A stretch of DNA of 36,824 nt, from positions 1 to 36,824 of the forward strand of contig NZ_JAHHTD010000007.1 in NCBI RefSeq assembly GCF_020024835.1, in the 5' to 3' direction. The number at the start of each line of letters is the position of its first letter. Position 1 is the first letter of the stretch. A program made the position numbers and the translations under genes. The DNA is from Campylobacter sp. (lineage in GTDB: Bacteria > Campylobacterota > Campylobacteria > Campylobacterales > Campylobacteraceae). Positions 1-7,847 of the stretch are shown here, in pieces. The notes under the pieces are model-generated. The model was not told the origin of the DNA and did not search any database. It saw nothing but the letters and a program-made list of their open reading frames with translations.

Positions 1-855
1 ATAAATGAACGTTATTTTAAATTTTTTAATAAACATTTAAAAAAAGATTCATTTTTTACTTATGTGAAAGCTATTTTACTAGGTGCTTTAACTCCTTTTT
101 GTTCGTGCTCTAGCATCCCTCTTTTAAATGCTTTTTTAAATGCTAAAGTGCCACTTGGTGTGTGCATTTCTTATTTGATTACTTCGCCTTTGATTAATCC
201 TATTATAATTGTAGTTTTTGTGATGAGTTTTGGTTTTAAAATTACTTTTTTTTATCTTGGATTTTTATTTGTTGTGATTTTATCACTTGCATTTTTAATT
301 TCTAAAATTAATACTAGTATCTTTTTCAATAAAGATTTTTTAAGTGATAATTTAGAAAAATCACAAATTTATCCTTTTGATAATAATTTTTCTAAGAATA
401 TTTGTTGTTCTAAAAATAACACAAATTTATCAAGAAAAAAGCAATACAAACATCAATTTAAAAAAATATTTTTACAAAGTTTTCAAGAATATATTAAAAT
501 TTTACCTTATATTCTCATAGGTATGGGAATTGGTGCTTTAATTAGTGAATTATCTCCTCAAAATTTTTTTGAAAATTATATGAAAAATTATGATATTTTA
601 GGGATTTTTATTGCTACTTTTGTTGGTGTTTTACTTTATATGAATTGCACTAGTTTAATACCAGTTGCCTTAGCTTTAAGTGCAACTGAACTTCCTTTAG
701 GTATAATGATGAGTTTTTTAATAGCTGGTGCTGGTTGTTCATTGCCTGAATTGATTTTATTAAAGAGAATTTTTAGGTTTAATTTTTTAATTTTATTTGC
801 TAGCGTTATTGTATTAATAGCGATTAGTTTTGGAATTTTAATGTTTTTTATATAA
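1..855 (+). CDS. arsP: ArsP/YraQ-family membrane permease, 5' end outside window
   Basis: The reading frame is open from base 1, so the true start lies upstream and 284 C-terminal residues are visible. The GTG at 64 is internal and not a credible start. The protein is strongly hydrophobic, with membrane segments in both halves around a charged, poorly conserved loop that contains a Cys pair. Family-type cysteine motifs are visible: PFCSCSS near the start, MNCTS and AGCSLPE near the end. ArsP permeases of Campylobacter export trivalent organoarsenicals across the inner membrane. The substrate is inferred here from family and from the ArsR gene 12 bp downstream, which is probably its regulator. 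It could instead be another permease of this superfamily with a different thiol-reactive substrate. Confidence 0.75.
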   Translation: MNERYFKFFNKHLKKDSFFTYVKAILLGALTPFCSCSSIPLLNAFLNAKVPLGVCISYLITSPLINPIIIVVFVMSFGFKITFFYLGFLFVVILSLAFLISKINTSIFFNKDFLSDNLEKSQIYPFDNNFSKNICCSKNNTNLSRKKQYKHQFKKIFLQSFQEYIKILPYILIGMGIGALISELSPQNFFENYMKNYDILGIFIATFVGVLLYMNCTSLIPVALALSATELPLGIMMSFLIAGAGCSLPELILLKRIFRFNFLILFASVIVLIAISFGILMFFI

Positions 856-867
856 AAAGGTTTTTAT

Positions 868-1188
868 ATGCAAGATTTTTTAAAAATAACAAGTGCAATC
901 AACGATGAAAGTAGAATTTTAATTCTTGCTTTTTTGCAAAAAAATGGGAAGCTTTGTGTATGTGATTTGCAAAATTCTTTAAATATGAGTCAATCAAGAC
1001 TTTCAAGACACTTAAAAATTTTAAAAGAAGCTGGATTTTTAGAAGTTGATAGACAAGGTGTTTGGGCGTATTATAAAATCAAAGAAAATCTAAATCTTTT
1101 TTGTCAAGATACACTAAAAAATATCCTTAATCTTTCATTAAATCTTCCGCAATTTAATAAAGTATCTTGTCCGTGTTCTAAAGAATAA
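868..1188 (+). CDS. arsR: ArsR-family thiol-metalloid-responsive repressor
   Basis: A 106-residue winged-helix protein. The classical As(III)-sensing motif LCVCDL is present with Cys30 and Cys32, directly before the recognition helix (residues about 34-55, MSQSRLSRHLKILKEAG). A second thiol pair, CPC at residues 101-103, sits at the extreme C-terminus and may contribute a further ligand. ArsR proteins bind operator DNA without metalloid and release it when As(III) or Sb(III) bridges the cysteines. The gene starts 12 bp after the ArsP-type permease, so the two form one transcription unit. Here the regulator follows the permease, so its operator should lie upstream of the window. Confidence 0.85.
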   Translation: MQDFLKITSAINDESRILILAFLQKNGKLCVCDLQNSLNMSQSRLSRHLKILKEAGFLEVDRQGVWAYYKIKENLNLFCQDTLKNILNLSLNLPQFNKVSCPCSKE

Positions 1189-1192
1189 TAAA

Positions 1193-1210
1193 AGATAGCA
1201 AAAGCTATCT
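1193..1210. terminator. Bidirectional hairpin terminator between arsR and chuZ
   Basis: A perfect 7-bp inverted repeat (AGATAGC / GCTATCT) with an AAAA loop lies between the convergent arsR and chuZ genes. On the plus strand it is followed by an AT-rich stretch with a run of six T after about 10 bases; on the minus strand a T-rich tract follows directly. It can therefore serve both genes. Confidence 0.75.
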
Positions 1211-1216
1211 AAAATA

Positions 1217-1969
1217 TTATTTTTTATGAGAAAATTTATGAGGATGTTTGCCCTTGATATGGATTATTTTTCCATCTTGAATATCATAAGCTTGTCCAAA
1301 TCCTTTAACAAAACGTCCATTGTGAAAATCAAGCTTGACTAGATGAAAATCAAGCATTGATCTAATCATTTTAATTGCTTTATCTTCTTTGACTTGTTTT
1401 TCAAATTCATCATAAATTTTATCAAATTCATCATTACGTTCGAGAATAGTTGCATAACTTTTATAGCGTAATCTTTTTCTTAGTGCTATAGAGCTAGCTT
1501 TACTTTCATCTTCTAAAAACATTATCTCAATATTTTTTGGATTAGCTTTTATGTTGTGATAATGTTCGCTTACTTCGCTAATATAAATATAATTATTAGA
1601 TTGTGTTTTAAAAAATGGAGCATAAGAGCAAGTGGTTTCACCATTTGTGGTTAATGTTGCTAATATTACAGAGTTATATTGTGAAATAAATTTATCAATT
1701 TCTTTTTTAATTTCATTAGTATCATCTTCATCTTTTGCATTCAAACAAAGTTCTATAATGATATCTTTTATAGTATCTTGATCCGCTTTTTGTGGAAAGT
1801 TAATACGAAGTGCTTGATTATCATTATATAAAATGTCTAATCCATCAAAATCTACATTTTTAAGCAAGGCATTTTTTATGTTAGTAGATTGAGAAAATTT
1901 TTTACACAGATCAAGTAAATTTGATTGATGATGAGAATTCATATGATCTATAATACTTTCAAAATTCAT
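1217..1969 (-). CDS. chuZ: Haem oxygenase of the HugZ/ChuZ family
   Basis: A 250-residue protein that cleaves cytoplasmic haem to release iron. It has the HugZ split-barrel flavin-binding fold, with the conserved stretch CSYAPFFK in the middle and the family C-terminus GRFVKGFGQAYDI followed by a His-rich tail (HPHKFSHKK) that supplies a haem ligand in ChuZ/HugZ structures. The frame is open up to 2014, but I chose the ATG at 1969: the protein then begins MNFESII as in relatives, and an AAAGGAT ribosome site sits 7 bases upstream. It is divergent from the haem receptor gene chuA, sharing a 183-bp region with a Fur-box-like palindrome, so iron repression is expected. Confidence 0.9.
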   Translation of the reverse strand: MNFESIIDHMNSHHQSNLLDLCKKFSQSTNIKNALLKNVDFDGLDILYNDNQALRINFPQKADQDTIKDIIIELCLNAKDEDDTNEIKKEIDKFISQYNSVILATLTTNGETTCSYAPFFKTQSNNYIYISEVSEHYHNIKANPKNIEIMFLEDESKASSIALRKRLRYKSYATILERNDEFDKIYDEFEKQVKEDKAIKMIRSMLDFHLVKLDFHNGRFVKGFGQAYDIQDGKIIHIKGKHPHKFSHKK

Positions 1970-2093
1970 CGAGTTATCCTTTTTTAATTTTTGAGAAACA
2001 ATATCAATTATCAAATTAAATATATCTTAAAAATGATGATAAATTTTTATGTTTTTTTAATTTATTTGAGAGTATATTTCCATTTCTCATAAT

Positions 2094-2118
2094 AATAATG
2101 ATATAAATTATCATTATT
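2094..2118. promoter_or_regulatory. Fur-box-like palindrome in the chuZ-chuA divergent promoter
   Basis: The sequence AATAATGATA, five bases, then TATCATTATT is a perfect 10-bp inverted repeat and closely resembles the Fur consensus half-sites (GATAATGAT/ATCATTATC). It lies 35 bp before the chuA start and 124 bp before the chuZ start. A TAAAAT at 2120-2125 could be the chuA -10 box, so Fur binding would block it. A second ATGATGATAA-like stretch near 2031-2042 may be a further half-site on the chuZ side. That Fur regulates ChuA/ChuZ is known in C. jejuni; binding here is inferred. Confidence 0.72.
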
Positions 2119-2152
2119 GTAAAATATTAATTTTAAGTTTTAAGGTGCGTTT

Positions 2153-4282
2153 ATGATCAAGTCAAAAAATATTTTTTTGTTTTGTTTTATGGTTTTTTCT
2201 TTAAATGGCATTTTAGTTAATGCAAGTAGTGATGTTATAGATATTGGAGAGGTTGTTGTTTCTGCTAGTGGATTTGAACAAGATGCTGATAATAATTTAA
2301 GAAATGTTATAGTTGTAGATGGTTTTTTGCTTGAGAAAAAAGGATTTACTTCTGTAGAACAAGCTTTAGAAAGAATATCTGAGATTAGTTTTGTTGATTT
2401 TGGCTTAGGTCGTAATATTGATATGAGAGGTCAAGGAAATAAGTCTAATGTAGCTGTTAAGGTTATGGTAGATGGACGAGCAATTAATGTTTTAGATAGT
2501 TCTCACGGAGTTACACCTTTAGATACTATTAATATTAACAATGTTAGTCGCATAGAAATCATACCAGGTGGTGGATCTATTATTTATGGAAATGGCACAA
2601 GGGGAGGAGTTATTAATATCATCACAAAAAAACATAAAGAGGATTCTTTTTCCATAAATGCAAAATCACAAAGCTATGAAAACATTATAGATGGTGGTAA
2701 TTTTGGTTTTGATATGAGTAAAATGATAAGTGATGATATCGTTTTGACATTAAATACTCAAGGATTTGATAAGAGTGGATTTCAAAAAGGATACAATCAA
2801 AGAGGTCATTATATTAATAGCGGAATTCTTGCTGATATTAATGAAAATAGTAATTTATCGTTAAATTATAATTTTTTTAAAAGCAATAGCGAAAGTAGTG
2901 GGTATTTAACAAAAGCTCAAATAGAAAAAAATCCTAGACAAAAAGGTAATGGCGAAAATGTTACAAAGACTGATAGAAGTGAATTAAGTTTAGATTATAA
3001 TTATTTTATAAATGATGCTTGGGAATTAAATTTAAGAACTTTTTGGCAAGATCAAAAAATTTTATACGATAAAGATGTTATATCTATGGCTATAAGAGGT
3101 ATGAACGTTAAAGCTTATCAAGATGGTAGTGGATTTAACGATAGTATTTTAGGGTTAAATTTTAAAGCAAAGTATAATTATGATGAAAAATCTTATATTG
3201 TTACAGGGTATGATTTTTTAAATCACGAGGCAAAACGCACAAGTTTATTAAAGTATAGTGTCCCAGTAATAATTCCATATCACAATATGGAAACTATAAT
3301 GAATATGAATAAACAAAGTCATTCTTGGTTTATTTTAAATTCTCATCAATTTAATGACTTTTTTGTTTTATCCGGAGGTGCTAGATACGAGTGGAATAGA
3401 TACAGCACAGATAGAAGCTATAAAAATCAAATGCAAATGAATATGAGACCACCAGGCAAACCTACTAATAAAAACGAACTCATTTTCTTTGATACGAAAA
3501 AATATAATGATAATATAGCTTTTGAACTTACTCCTACTTTTATATATTCTAACACAGGTTTAGTGTATCTTAAATATGAAAGAGGCTTTATATCTCCAAG
3601 TCCTGAGCAATTAGTTAATAAAGACAATAAAAGTAAGAAATATTATTCTAGCGATTTAGATCCTGAAGTATTTAATACTTTTGAGATTGGAATTAGTGAT
3701 GTATTGTGGAATTTTCACGCATTTAAATTTAGCATTTTTTACACTCAAAGTAATGATGAAATTTCGTATCTTGGAAATCCACATTCTGCATCAGGATCGT
3801 GGTGGAAGTATTATAATATAGATCAAACTAGACGCTTTGGAGCTGAAGTAAATTTAAGTCAAAAATTTTTTGATGATACTTTGATTTTTAAAGAAGGTAT
3901 AACTTATATTGATGCTAGTATATCTAAAGGCGTAAATGATGGTTTGAGAATTCCTTATGTGTCTAAAATTAATCTTTTTGCTGGGGTTGATTATTATTGG
4001 AATTTAAATTTTAATTCTTTTGTTGATTTAAATTATCATTCTAGAGCTAAAGATGGTGGCGAAATTAATGAAAATACAGGAAAGATAACTCAAAATAATT
4101 GGATAAAAGATTATATGCTAATAGATATTGGCTCAAGTTATAATTATAAAAATTTACAAATTTCAGCTGGCATACGAAATTTATTTGATAAAAAGTATTA
4201 CACTTATCAAGATAGCGCAAATGATCAATATTTACCAGGCATAAGAAGAAATTACTATACAGAGTTTAAGTATGTATTTTAA
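2153..4282 (+). CDS. chuA: TonB-dependent outer-membrane haem receptor
   Basis: A 709-residue outer-membrane protein. Residues 1-24 form a Sec signal peptide ending NAS. A TonB-box-like segment (IDIGEVVVSASG) follows, then a plug domain (about 45-165, with GGGSIIYGNGTRGGVINIITKK) and a beta-barrel of about 550 residues ending in the aromatic KYVF typical of outer-membrane barrels. The divergent haem oxygenase chuZ and the Fur-like palindrome point to haem as substrate. The FRAP and NPNL motifs common in haem receptors are not conserved: the corresponding place reads GFISPSPEQL and then LDPEVFNTFEIG. The start has an AAGG ribosome site. No chuB, chuC or chuD follows, unlike the cluster I recall from C. 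jejuni. Confidence 0.87.
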   Translation: MIKSKNIFLFCFMVFSLNGILVNASSDVIDIGEVVVSASGFEQDADNNLRNVIVVDGFLLEKKGFTSVEQALERISEISFVDFGLGRNIDMRGQGNKSNVAVKVMVDGRAINVLDSSHGVTPLDTININNVSRIEIIPGGGSIIYGNGTRGGVINIITKKHKEDSFSINAKSQSYENIIDGGNFGFDMSKMISDDIVLTLNTQGFDKSGFQKGYNQRGHYINSGILADINENSNLSLNYNFFKSNSESSGYLTKAQIEKNPRQKGNGENVTKTDRSELSLDYNYFINDAWELNLRTFWQDQKILYDKDVISMAIRGMNVKAYQDGSGFNDSILGLNFKAKYNYDEKSYIVTGYDFLNHEAKRTSLLKYSVPVIIPYHNMETIMNMNKQSHSWFILNSHQFNDFFVLSGGARYEWNRYSTDRSYKNQMQMNMRPPGKPTNKNELIFFDTKKYNDNIAFELTPTFIYSNTGLVYLKYERGFISPSPEQLVNKDNKSKKYYSSDLDPEVFNTFEIGISDVLWNFHAFKFSIFYTQSNDEISYLGNPHSASGSWWKYYNIDQTRRFGAEVNLSQKFFDDTLIFKEGITYIDASISKGVNDGLRIPYVSKINLFAGVDYYWNLNFNSFVDLNYHSRAKDGGEINENTGKITQNNWIKDYMLIDIGSSYNYKNLQISAGIRNLFDKKYYTYQDSANDQYLPGIRRNYYTEFKYVF

Positions 4283-4332
4283 AATAATATTTTTTATGAA
4301 TTTTAGGTTTAAATATATTTAGAAAGAGCACT

Positions 4333-4480
4333 TTGTTAAAATTGTTATTAAAAAGTTTAAGTCCAAGTCAAGGAGAACATAGTTTTATTTAACAAAAACA
4401 TTAAATAAATTAATTTAAAAGTTAAAAATTTAGATGATATTAAAAAATATAACTATCTTAGCACAAATTATAAAAAATAA
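4333..4480 (+). other. Possible decayed gene remnant in the chuA-hemW gap
   Basis: The 226-bp gap between the convergent chuA and hemW genes holds two short protein-like pieces in different frames. Bases 4333-4392 read LLKLLLKSLSPSQGEHSFI then stop; the SPSQGE core resembles the signature motif of ABC/SMC-like ATPases. Bases 4418-4480 read KVKNLDDIKKYNYLSTNYKK then stop. No start codon or long frame supports an active gene. Chance AT-rich sequence is a serious alternative. Confidence 0.2.
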
Positions 4481-4511
4481 TAGATAAGATTAAAAATTTA
4501 ATTATTATCTA
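4481..4511 (-). terminator. Hairpin terminator at the end of hemW
   Basis: TAGATAA at 4481-4487 pairs with TTATCTA at 4505-4511, and inner ATTAAA/TTTAAT arms extend the stem around a two-base loop. The right arm overlaps the last codon of hemW. Read on the minus strand the stem is followed by TTATTTTTTATAATT, a U-rich tract typical of intrinsic termination. Confidence 0.55.
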
Positions 4512-5558
4512 AGTGCTAATGTATAAAGCTAACTCATCACTTAAAAGATAGTTGGTGTTATAAAAAATACCATTTTTATAGGCTAATTTTCCTTTTTTGT
4601 AAAGAAAAAATGCCTTTTCTTTTTCTGTTAAATTTAATTTTTTTTCATCAATTCCAATACAGCTTCTAAGTCCTAAAAAAATATGCTCTAAACGCAAATT
4701 TTCATCACTTAAATACTCTATTTTTCTATATAATGGATCTTGTATGTATTCTTTTAATTTTTCTTTAGTGTAAAATCTTTTGTTATTTAAAAATCCTACA
4801 GCACTTAAACCACAACCTATGTAATTTTTTCCTTGCCAGTATGCAAGATTATGAAAGCATACATTTCCAAAATTACTAATTTCATATTGCGCAAATCCAA
4901 TATTGCATATTTCTTCTATAAAATATTTTGCAAGTCTTGGAGCGTTTTTTTTATAATGAATTTTCTTTGCAAATTTAGTTTTTTCTTCTATGGTGAGATT
5001 ATAAGCACTAATATGAGAAATATTAAGTTTGCGTAAATTTAAAAGCTCATATTGAAGCATTTTTAAATTATCTAATTTTGTATCGTATATTAAATCAATA
5101 TTGATATTTTTAAAACCAACTTTATTTGCGTTATCTACGCTAGTAAAGATACTTTTTTGATTATGAATACGACCTAGAAAATTTAATTTTTTTTCATTAA
5201 AACTTTGCACACCAAAAGAAATTCTATTAATACCTAAATTTTTAATTTCTTTTAGCCAGTCAAAATTACTTGAATTTGGATTTGCCTCTATGCTTATTTC
5301 TGCATTTTTATCTAAAAAATCTTTTATAACAATAAAAATATTTTCATAAAATTTTATATCCATTAAACTAGGAGTTCCTCCTCCTATGAATATTGTTTTA
5401 ATGCTTTTTTGAGAGATTTGATAAGAATTGATTTGATGTTTGATATCTTTTAAAATAGCTTTTAAATAAGCATTTTCATAGTCTTTTTTCTTTAAAGAGG
5501 TAAAAGAACAATAAAAGCATTTACTTTCACAAAATGGTATATGTATATACAAATGCAT
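4509..5558 (-). CDS. hemW: HemW-like radical SAM protein (often annotated HemN)
   Basis: A 349-residue radical SAM enzyme of the coproporphyrinogen III oxidase family. The 4Fe-4S motif CxxxCxxC is at Cys10, Cys14 and Cys17 and is followed by SF. This CxxxCxxCxF pattern and the short length fit the HemW haem chaperone better than true HemN, which has a fourth cysteine and is about 450 residues. GGGTPSL near residues 59-65 is the SAM-binding glycine motif, and SIEANPN and GVQSFN are further family motifs. An AAGAAG ribosome site precedes the ATG. The gene is divergent from rppH. Many Campylobacter annotations call it oxygen-independent coproporphyrinogen III oxidase; catalytic activity cannot be judged from sequence. 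Confidence 0.85.
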   Translation of the reverse strand: MHLYIHIPFCESKCFYCSFTSLKKKDYENAYLKAILKDIKHQINSYQISQKSIKTIFIGGGTPSLMDIKFYENIFIVIKDFLDKNAEISIEANPNSSNFDWLKEIKNLGINRISFGVQSFNEKKLNFLGRIHNQKSIFTSVDNANKVGFKNINIDLIYDTKLDNLKMLQYELLNLRKLNISHISAYNLTIEEKTKFAKKIHYKKNAPRLAKYFIEEICNIGFAQYEISNFGNVCFHNLAYWQGKNYIGCGLSAVGFLNNKRFYTKEKLKEYIQDPLYRKIEYLSDENLRLEHIFLGLRSCIGIDEKKLNLTEKEKAFFLYKKGKLAYKNGIFYNTNYLLSDELALYIST

Positions 5559-5607
5559 AAAAACTTCTTTAAAATAATAATAAATTTGGTATTTTTTGTT
5601 AAAATTG

Positions 5608-5613
5608 TATTAT
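5608..5613 (+). promoter_or_regulatory. Candidate -10 box upstream of rppH
   Basis: TATTAT preceded by TTG lies about 25 bp before the rppH start, with AT-rich DNA and T runs upstream as in Campylobacter sigma70 promoters. An AAGGATA ribosome site follows at 5624-5630. The match is imperfect. Confidence 0.35.
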
Positions 5614-5638
5614 TTTAAAGTCAAGGATAAGAAAACAG

Positions 5639-6109
5639 ATGAAAGAAGAAAAAAAATATCGACCTAATGTTGCTGCAGTAGTATTATCGCCATCTTATCC
5701 TTTTGAATGTAAGATATTGCTTGCAAGGCGTAATGATATGGAAGAAATATGGCAGTTTCCTCAAGGTGGGATAGATGAAGGTGAAAGTGTTAAAAATGCT
5801 TTATTGAGGGAATTAAAAGAAGAAATAGGCACTGATGAAGTGGAGATTTTAGCTGAGTTTCCTGAATGGATTAATTATGATTTTCCCTCAAAAATTGCTC
5901 AAAAAATGTGTCCATATGATGGACAAAGTCAAAAGTATTTTTTGTTAAGATTAAAAGCAAATGCAAAAATAAATTTAAATACTAAAAATCCTGAATTTAA
6001 TGCTTACAAATTTGTTTTTTTAGATGAAATTTTTAGTATGACAAATCATTTTAAAAAACCTATTTATGTGAAAGTTTTAAAACACTTTAAAGAAGGAGGG
6101 TATCTTTAA
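5639..6109 (+). CDS. rppH: RNA 5'-pyrophosphohydrolase, Nudix family
   Basis: A 156-residue Nudix hydrolase of the RppH/NudH type, which removes pyrophosphate from 5'-triphosphorylated RNA (starting mRNA decay) and can cleave dinucleoside polyphosphates. The complete Nudix box spans residues 43-64 with the REL-KEE-IG core binding the metal. RppH hallmarks surround it: YRPNVAAVV at the N-terminus, RRNDMEEIWQFPQGG before the box, and KYFLLRL after it. It is the first gene of the long plus-strand run. Its stop codon overlaps the lysC start (TAATG), so the two are translationally coupled. Confidence 0.92.
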   Translation: MKEEKKYRPNVAAVVLSPSYPFECKILLARRNDMEEIWQFPQGGIDEGESVKNALLRELKEEIGTDEVEILAEFPEWINYDFPSKIAQKMCPYDGQSQKYFLLRLKANAKINLNTKNPEFNAYKFVFLDEIFSMTNHFKKPIYVKVLKHFKEGGYL

Positions 6110-7311
6110 TGTTGGTTATTCAAAAATATGGTGGCACTAGTGTTGGGACATTAGAGCGTATAGATGAAGTTGCTAAAAGGATAGCAAAGAGTAAGGAAAA
6201 ATATAATAAATTAGTAATAGTTGTTTCAGCTATGAGTGGAGTTACAAATGAATTGATTGATTTTGCTCATCATTTTAGTAAAAATCCTTCTGGTCGCGAA
6301 ATGGATATGCTTTTAAGTAGTGGAGAGCGTGTTACTTCTTCATTGCTTGCTATTGCGTTAAATGAAATGGGTATAAAGGCTACTGCTTTTTCAGGACGTG
6401 ATGCAGGAATTGTTACTGATAATATTCATACTAAGGCAAGAATTGAATTTATAGATACTACAAATATAAATAAAGCTTTAGAAAATGACTATATAGTTGT
6501 GGTTGCTGGCTTTCAAGGCGTAGATAAAATGGGAAATATTACAACTTTGGGTCGTGGGGGAAGTGATTTAAGTGCAGTTGCTTTAGCAGGAGCTTTAAAG
6601 GCTGATTTATGTGAAATTTATACTGATGTAGATGGGGTTTATACAACCGATCCAAGAATTGAACCTAAAGCAAGAAAATTAGATAAGATTTCTTACGAAG
6701 AAATGTTAGAACTTGCTAGTTTGGGTGCAAAAGTATTGCAAAATAGATCTGTTGAGCTTGCAAAAAAACTTAATGTTAAACTCGTTACAAGGAGCAGTTT
6801 TAATGACAATGAAGGCACGATTATTACTAAGGAGGAAAATATGGAACAAGCTTTAGTTAGTGGGATCGCATTAGATAAAAATCAAGCAAGAATTACTCTA
6901 AGAAATATTGATGATAAACCAGGTATTGCTGCTGAAATTTTTGGAATTTTAGCCAATGAAAATATTAATGTAGATATGATTATACAAAATGTAGGACTTG
7001 ATGGAGCTACAAATTTAGGTTTTACTATTTTAGAAAATGAGGTAGATCTTGCAACAAATGCAGTTAAGAAAGTGCTTGGTGAAAATGCATTTATTGAGAC
7101 TGATAGTGCTGTAGTGAAAGTTTCTGTCGTGGGTGTGGGTATGAAATCTCATTCTGGAGTTGCTTCTGCGGCTTTTAAGGCATTAGCAAATGAAAATATT
7201 AATATACAAATGATTTCAACAAGTGAGATTAAAATTTCAGTTATTGTGCATGAAAAATACGGCGAATTAGCTGTTAGAGTTTTACATGAAATTTATAAAT
7301 TAGACGCATAA
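6109..7311 (+). CDS. lysC: Aspartokinase (lysine/threonine/methionine pathway)
   Basis: A 400-residue aspartate kinase that phosphorylates aspartate at the first step of the aspartate amino-acid and diaminopimelate pathway. The kinase domain (1 to about 240) starts with the KYGGTSVG substrate/ATP motif, and contains SSGERVTSSLL, TLGRGGSDLSA and YTDVDGVYTTDPR. Two ACT domains follow (about 260-400), including NVDMIIQN and NIQMISTSEIKISV, which form the lysine/threonine feedback site. Length is normal for the alpha2beta2 class. A very strong internal ribosome site and ATG at 6829-6843 suggest a separately translated beta subunit. Next in the run, hobA overlaps the stop by one base. Confidence 0.95.
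   Translation: MLVIQKYGGTSVGTLERIDEVAKRIAKSKEKYNKLVIVVSAMSGVTNELIDFAHHFSKNPSGREMDMLLSSGERVTSSLLAIALNEMGIKATAFSGRDAGIVTDNIHTKARIEFIDTTNINKALENDYIVVVAGFQGVDKMGNITTLGRGGSDLSAVALAGALKADLCEIYTDVDGVYTTDPRIEPKARKLDKISYEEMLELASLGAKVLQNRSVELAKKLNVKLVTRSSFNDNEGTIITKEENMEQALVSGIALDKNQARITLRNIDDKPGIAAEIFGILANENINVDMIIQNVGLDGATNLGFTILENEVDLATNAVKKVLGENAFIETDSAVVKVSVVGVGMKSHSGVASAAFKALANENINIQMISTSEIKISVIVHEKYGELAVRVLHEIYKLDA
6829..6843 (+). promoter_or_regulatory. Internal Shine-Dalgarno and start for a LysC beta subunit
   Basis: Inside lysC, AAGGAGG is followed after five bases by an in-frame ATG (codon 245). It is the strongest ribosome site I noticed in the window, better than the site of lysC itself. 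The product would begin MEQALVSGIALDKNQ and contain exactly the two ACT domains (156 residues), as in the in-frame overlapping beta subunits known from Bacillus subtilis aspartokinase II and Corynebacterium LysC. Confidence 0.65.
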
Positions 7312-7847
7312 TGAGTAATAGTTTTTTAAAATTCACCTTAGAGCAAATTAGACACAATGGTGTTTATATGAGTTGGTTAGAAGAAAGACGTCTTGAGTGG
7401 TCGCCTTTGATAGTTTCAAAACTTTCTTTATTACTTCAAGGATACACTTTTGTATTACTTACTGATGAAAAAAGATCTTGGTTTGAAAATTATTTTTTAA
7501 GTCAAATTAATGCTAAAAATACTAGACCATATATGCCTTTTGTTTCTTTAAAGGGTATATATAATCAAACTTGTAAAAATCAAGAAGATATTGCTTTATT
7601 AAATGATTTGTTGAGTATTTCTTTTCCAAATGGATATGTATATTTTTATATAGGTAAAAATTTAGATTTTAAATCACAAATTGCAAGGTCTAAAGAAGAT
7701 AGTTTGCTTTGGCTTTTTGATGAGCAGTTGCAAAATAGTTTTTATCTTTCTTCAAATGATAAAGATCTTGATTTTAAGTTAATTTCTTTATATAAAATTT
7801 TTGATCAAAGTATAGATGCAACAATTTTTTCTAAGGTAGAAATTTGA
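7311..7847 (+). CDS. hobA: DnaA initiator-associating protein HobA
   Basis: A 178-residue soluble protein recognised by its N-terminal half (GVYMSWLEERRLEWSPLI, then TFVLLTDEKRSWFENYFL and PYMPFVSLK). HobA, characterised in Helicobacter pylori, is the epsilonproteobacterial counterpart of DiaA: it binds the N-terminal domain of DnaA and promotes orderly assembly of the initiator at oriC. It has no catalytic motif. The gene overlaps lysC by one base and the next gene, holB, by four, so it sits inside a translationally coupled run with another replication gene. Role here is by family; the sequence identity is clear. Confidence 0.87.
   Translation: MSNSFLKFTLEQIRHNGVYMSWLEERRLEWSPLIVSKLSLLLQGYTFVLLTDEKRSWFENYFLSQINAKNTRPYMPFVSLKGIYNQTCKNQEDIALLNDLLSISFPNGYVYFYIGKNLDFKSQIARSKEDSLLWLFDEQLQNSFYLSSNDKDLDFKLISLYKIFDQSIDATIFSKVEI

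Noticed and set aside
64..66. GTG at 64 as the start of the ArsP-type permease
   Set aside because: The frame is open to base 1 and the protein before GTG is plausible permease sequence; the gene begins outside the window.
1970..2014. Longer N-terminus for ChuZ starting at 2014
   Set aside because: Would add 15 residues not seen in relatives; the start at 1969 has a better ribosome site and the conserved MNFESII start.
4509..5558. hemW as part of the haem-uptake locus
   Set aside because: It is convergent with chuA, shares no promoter with it and sits at its usual place next to rppH; adjacency is probably chance.
6548..6562. Short G run in lysC as a phase-variable tract
   Set aside because: Only five G in a row; Campylobacter contingency tracts are normally eight or more. 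No such tract was found elsewhere in the window.
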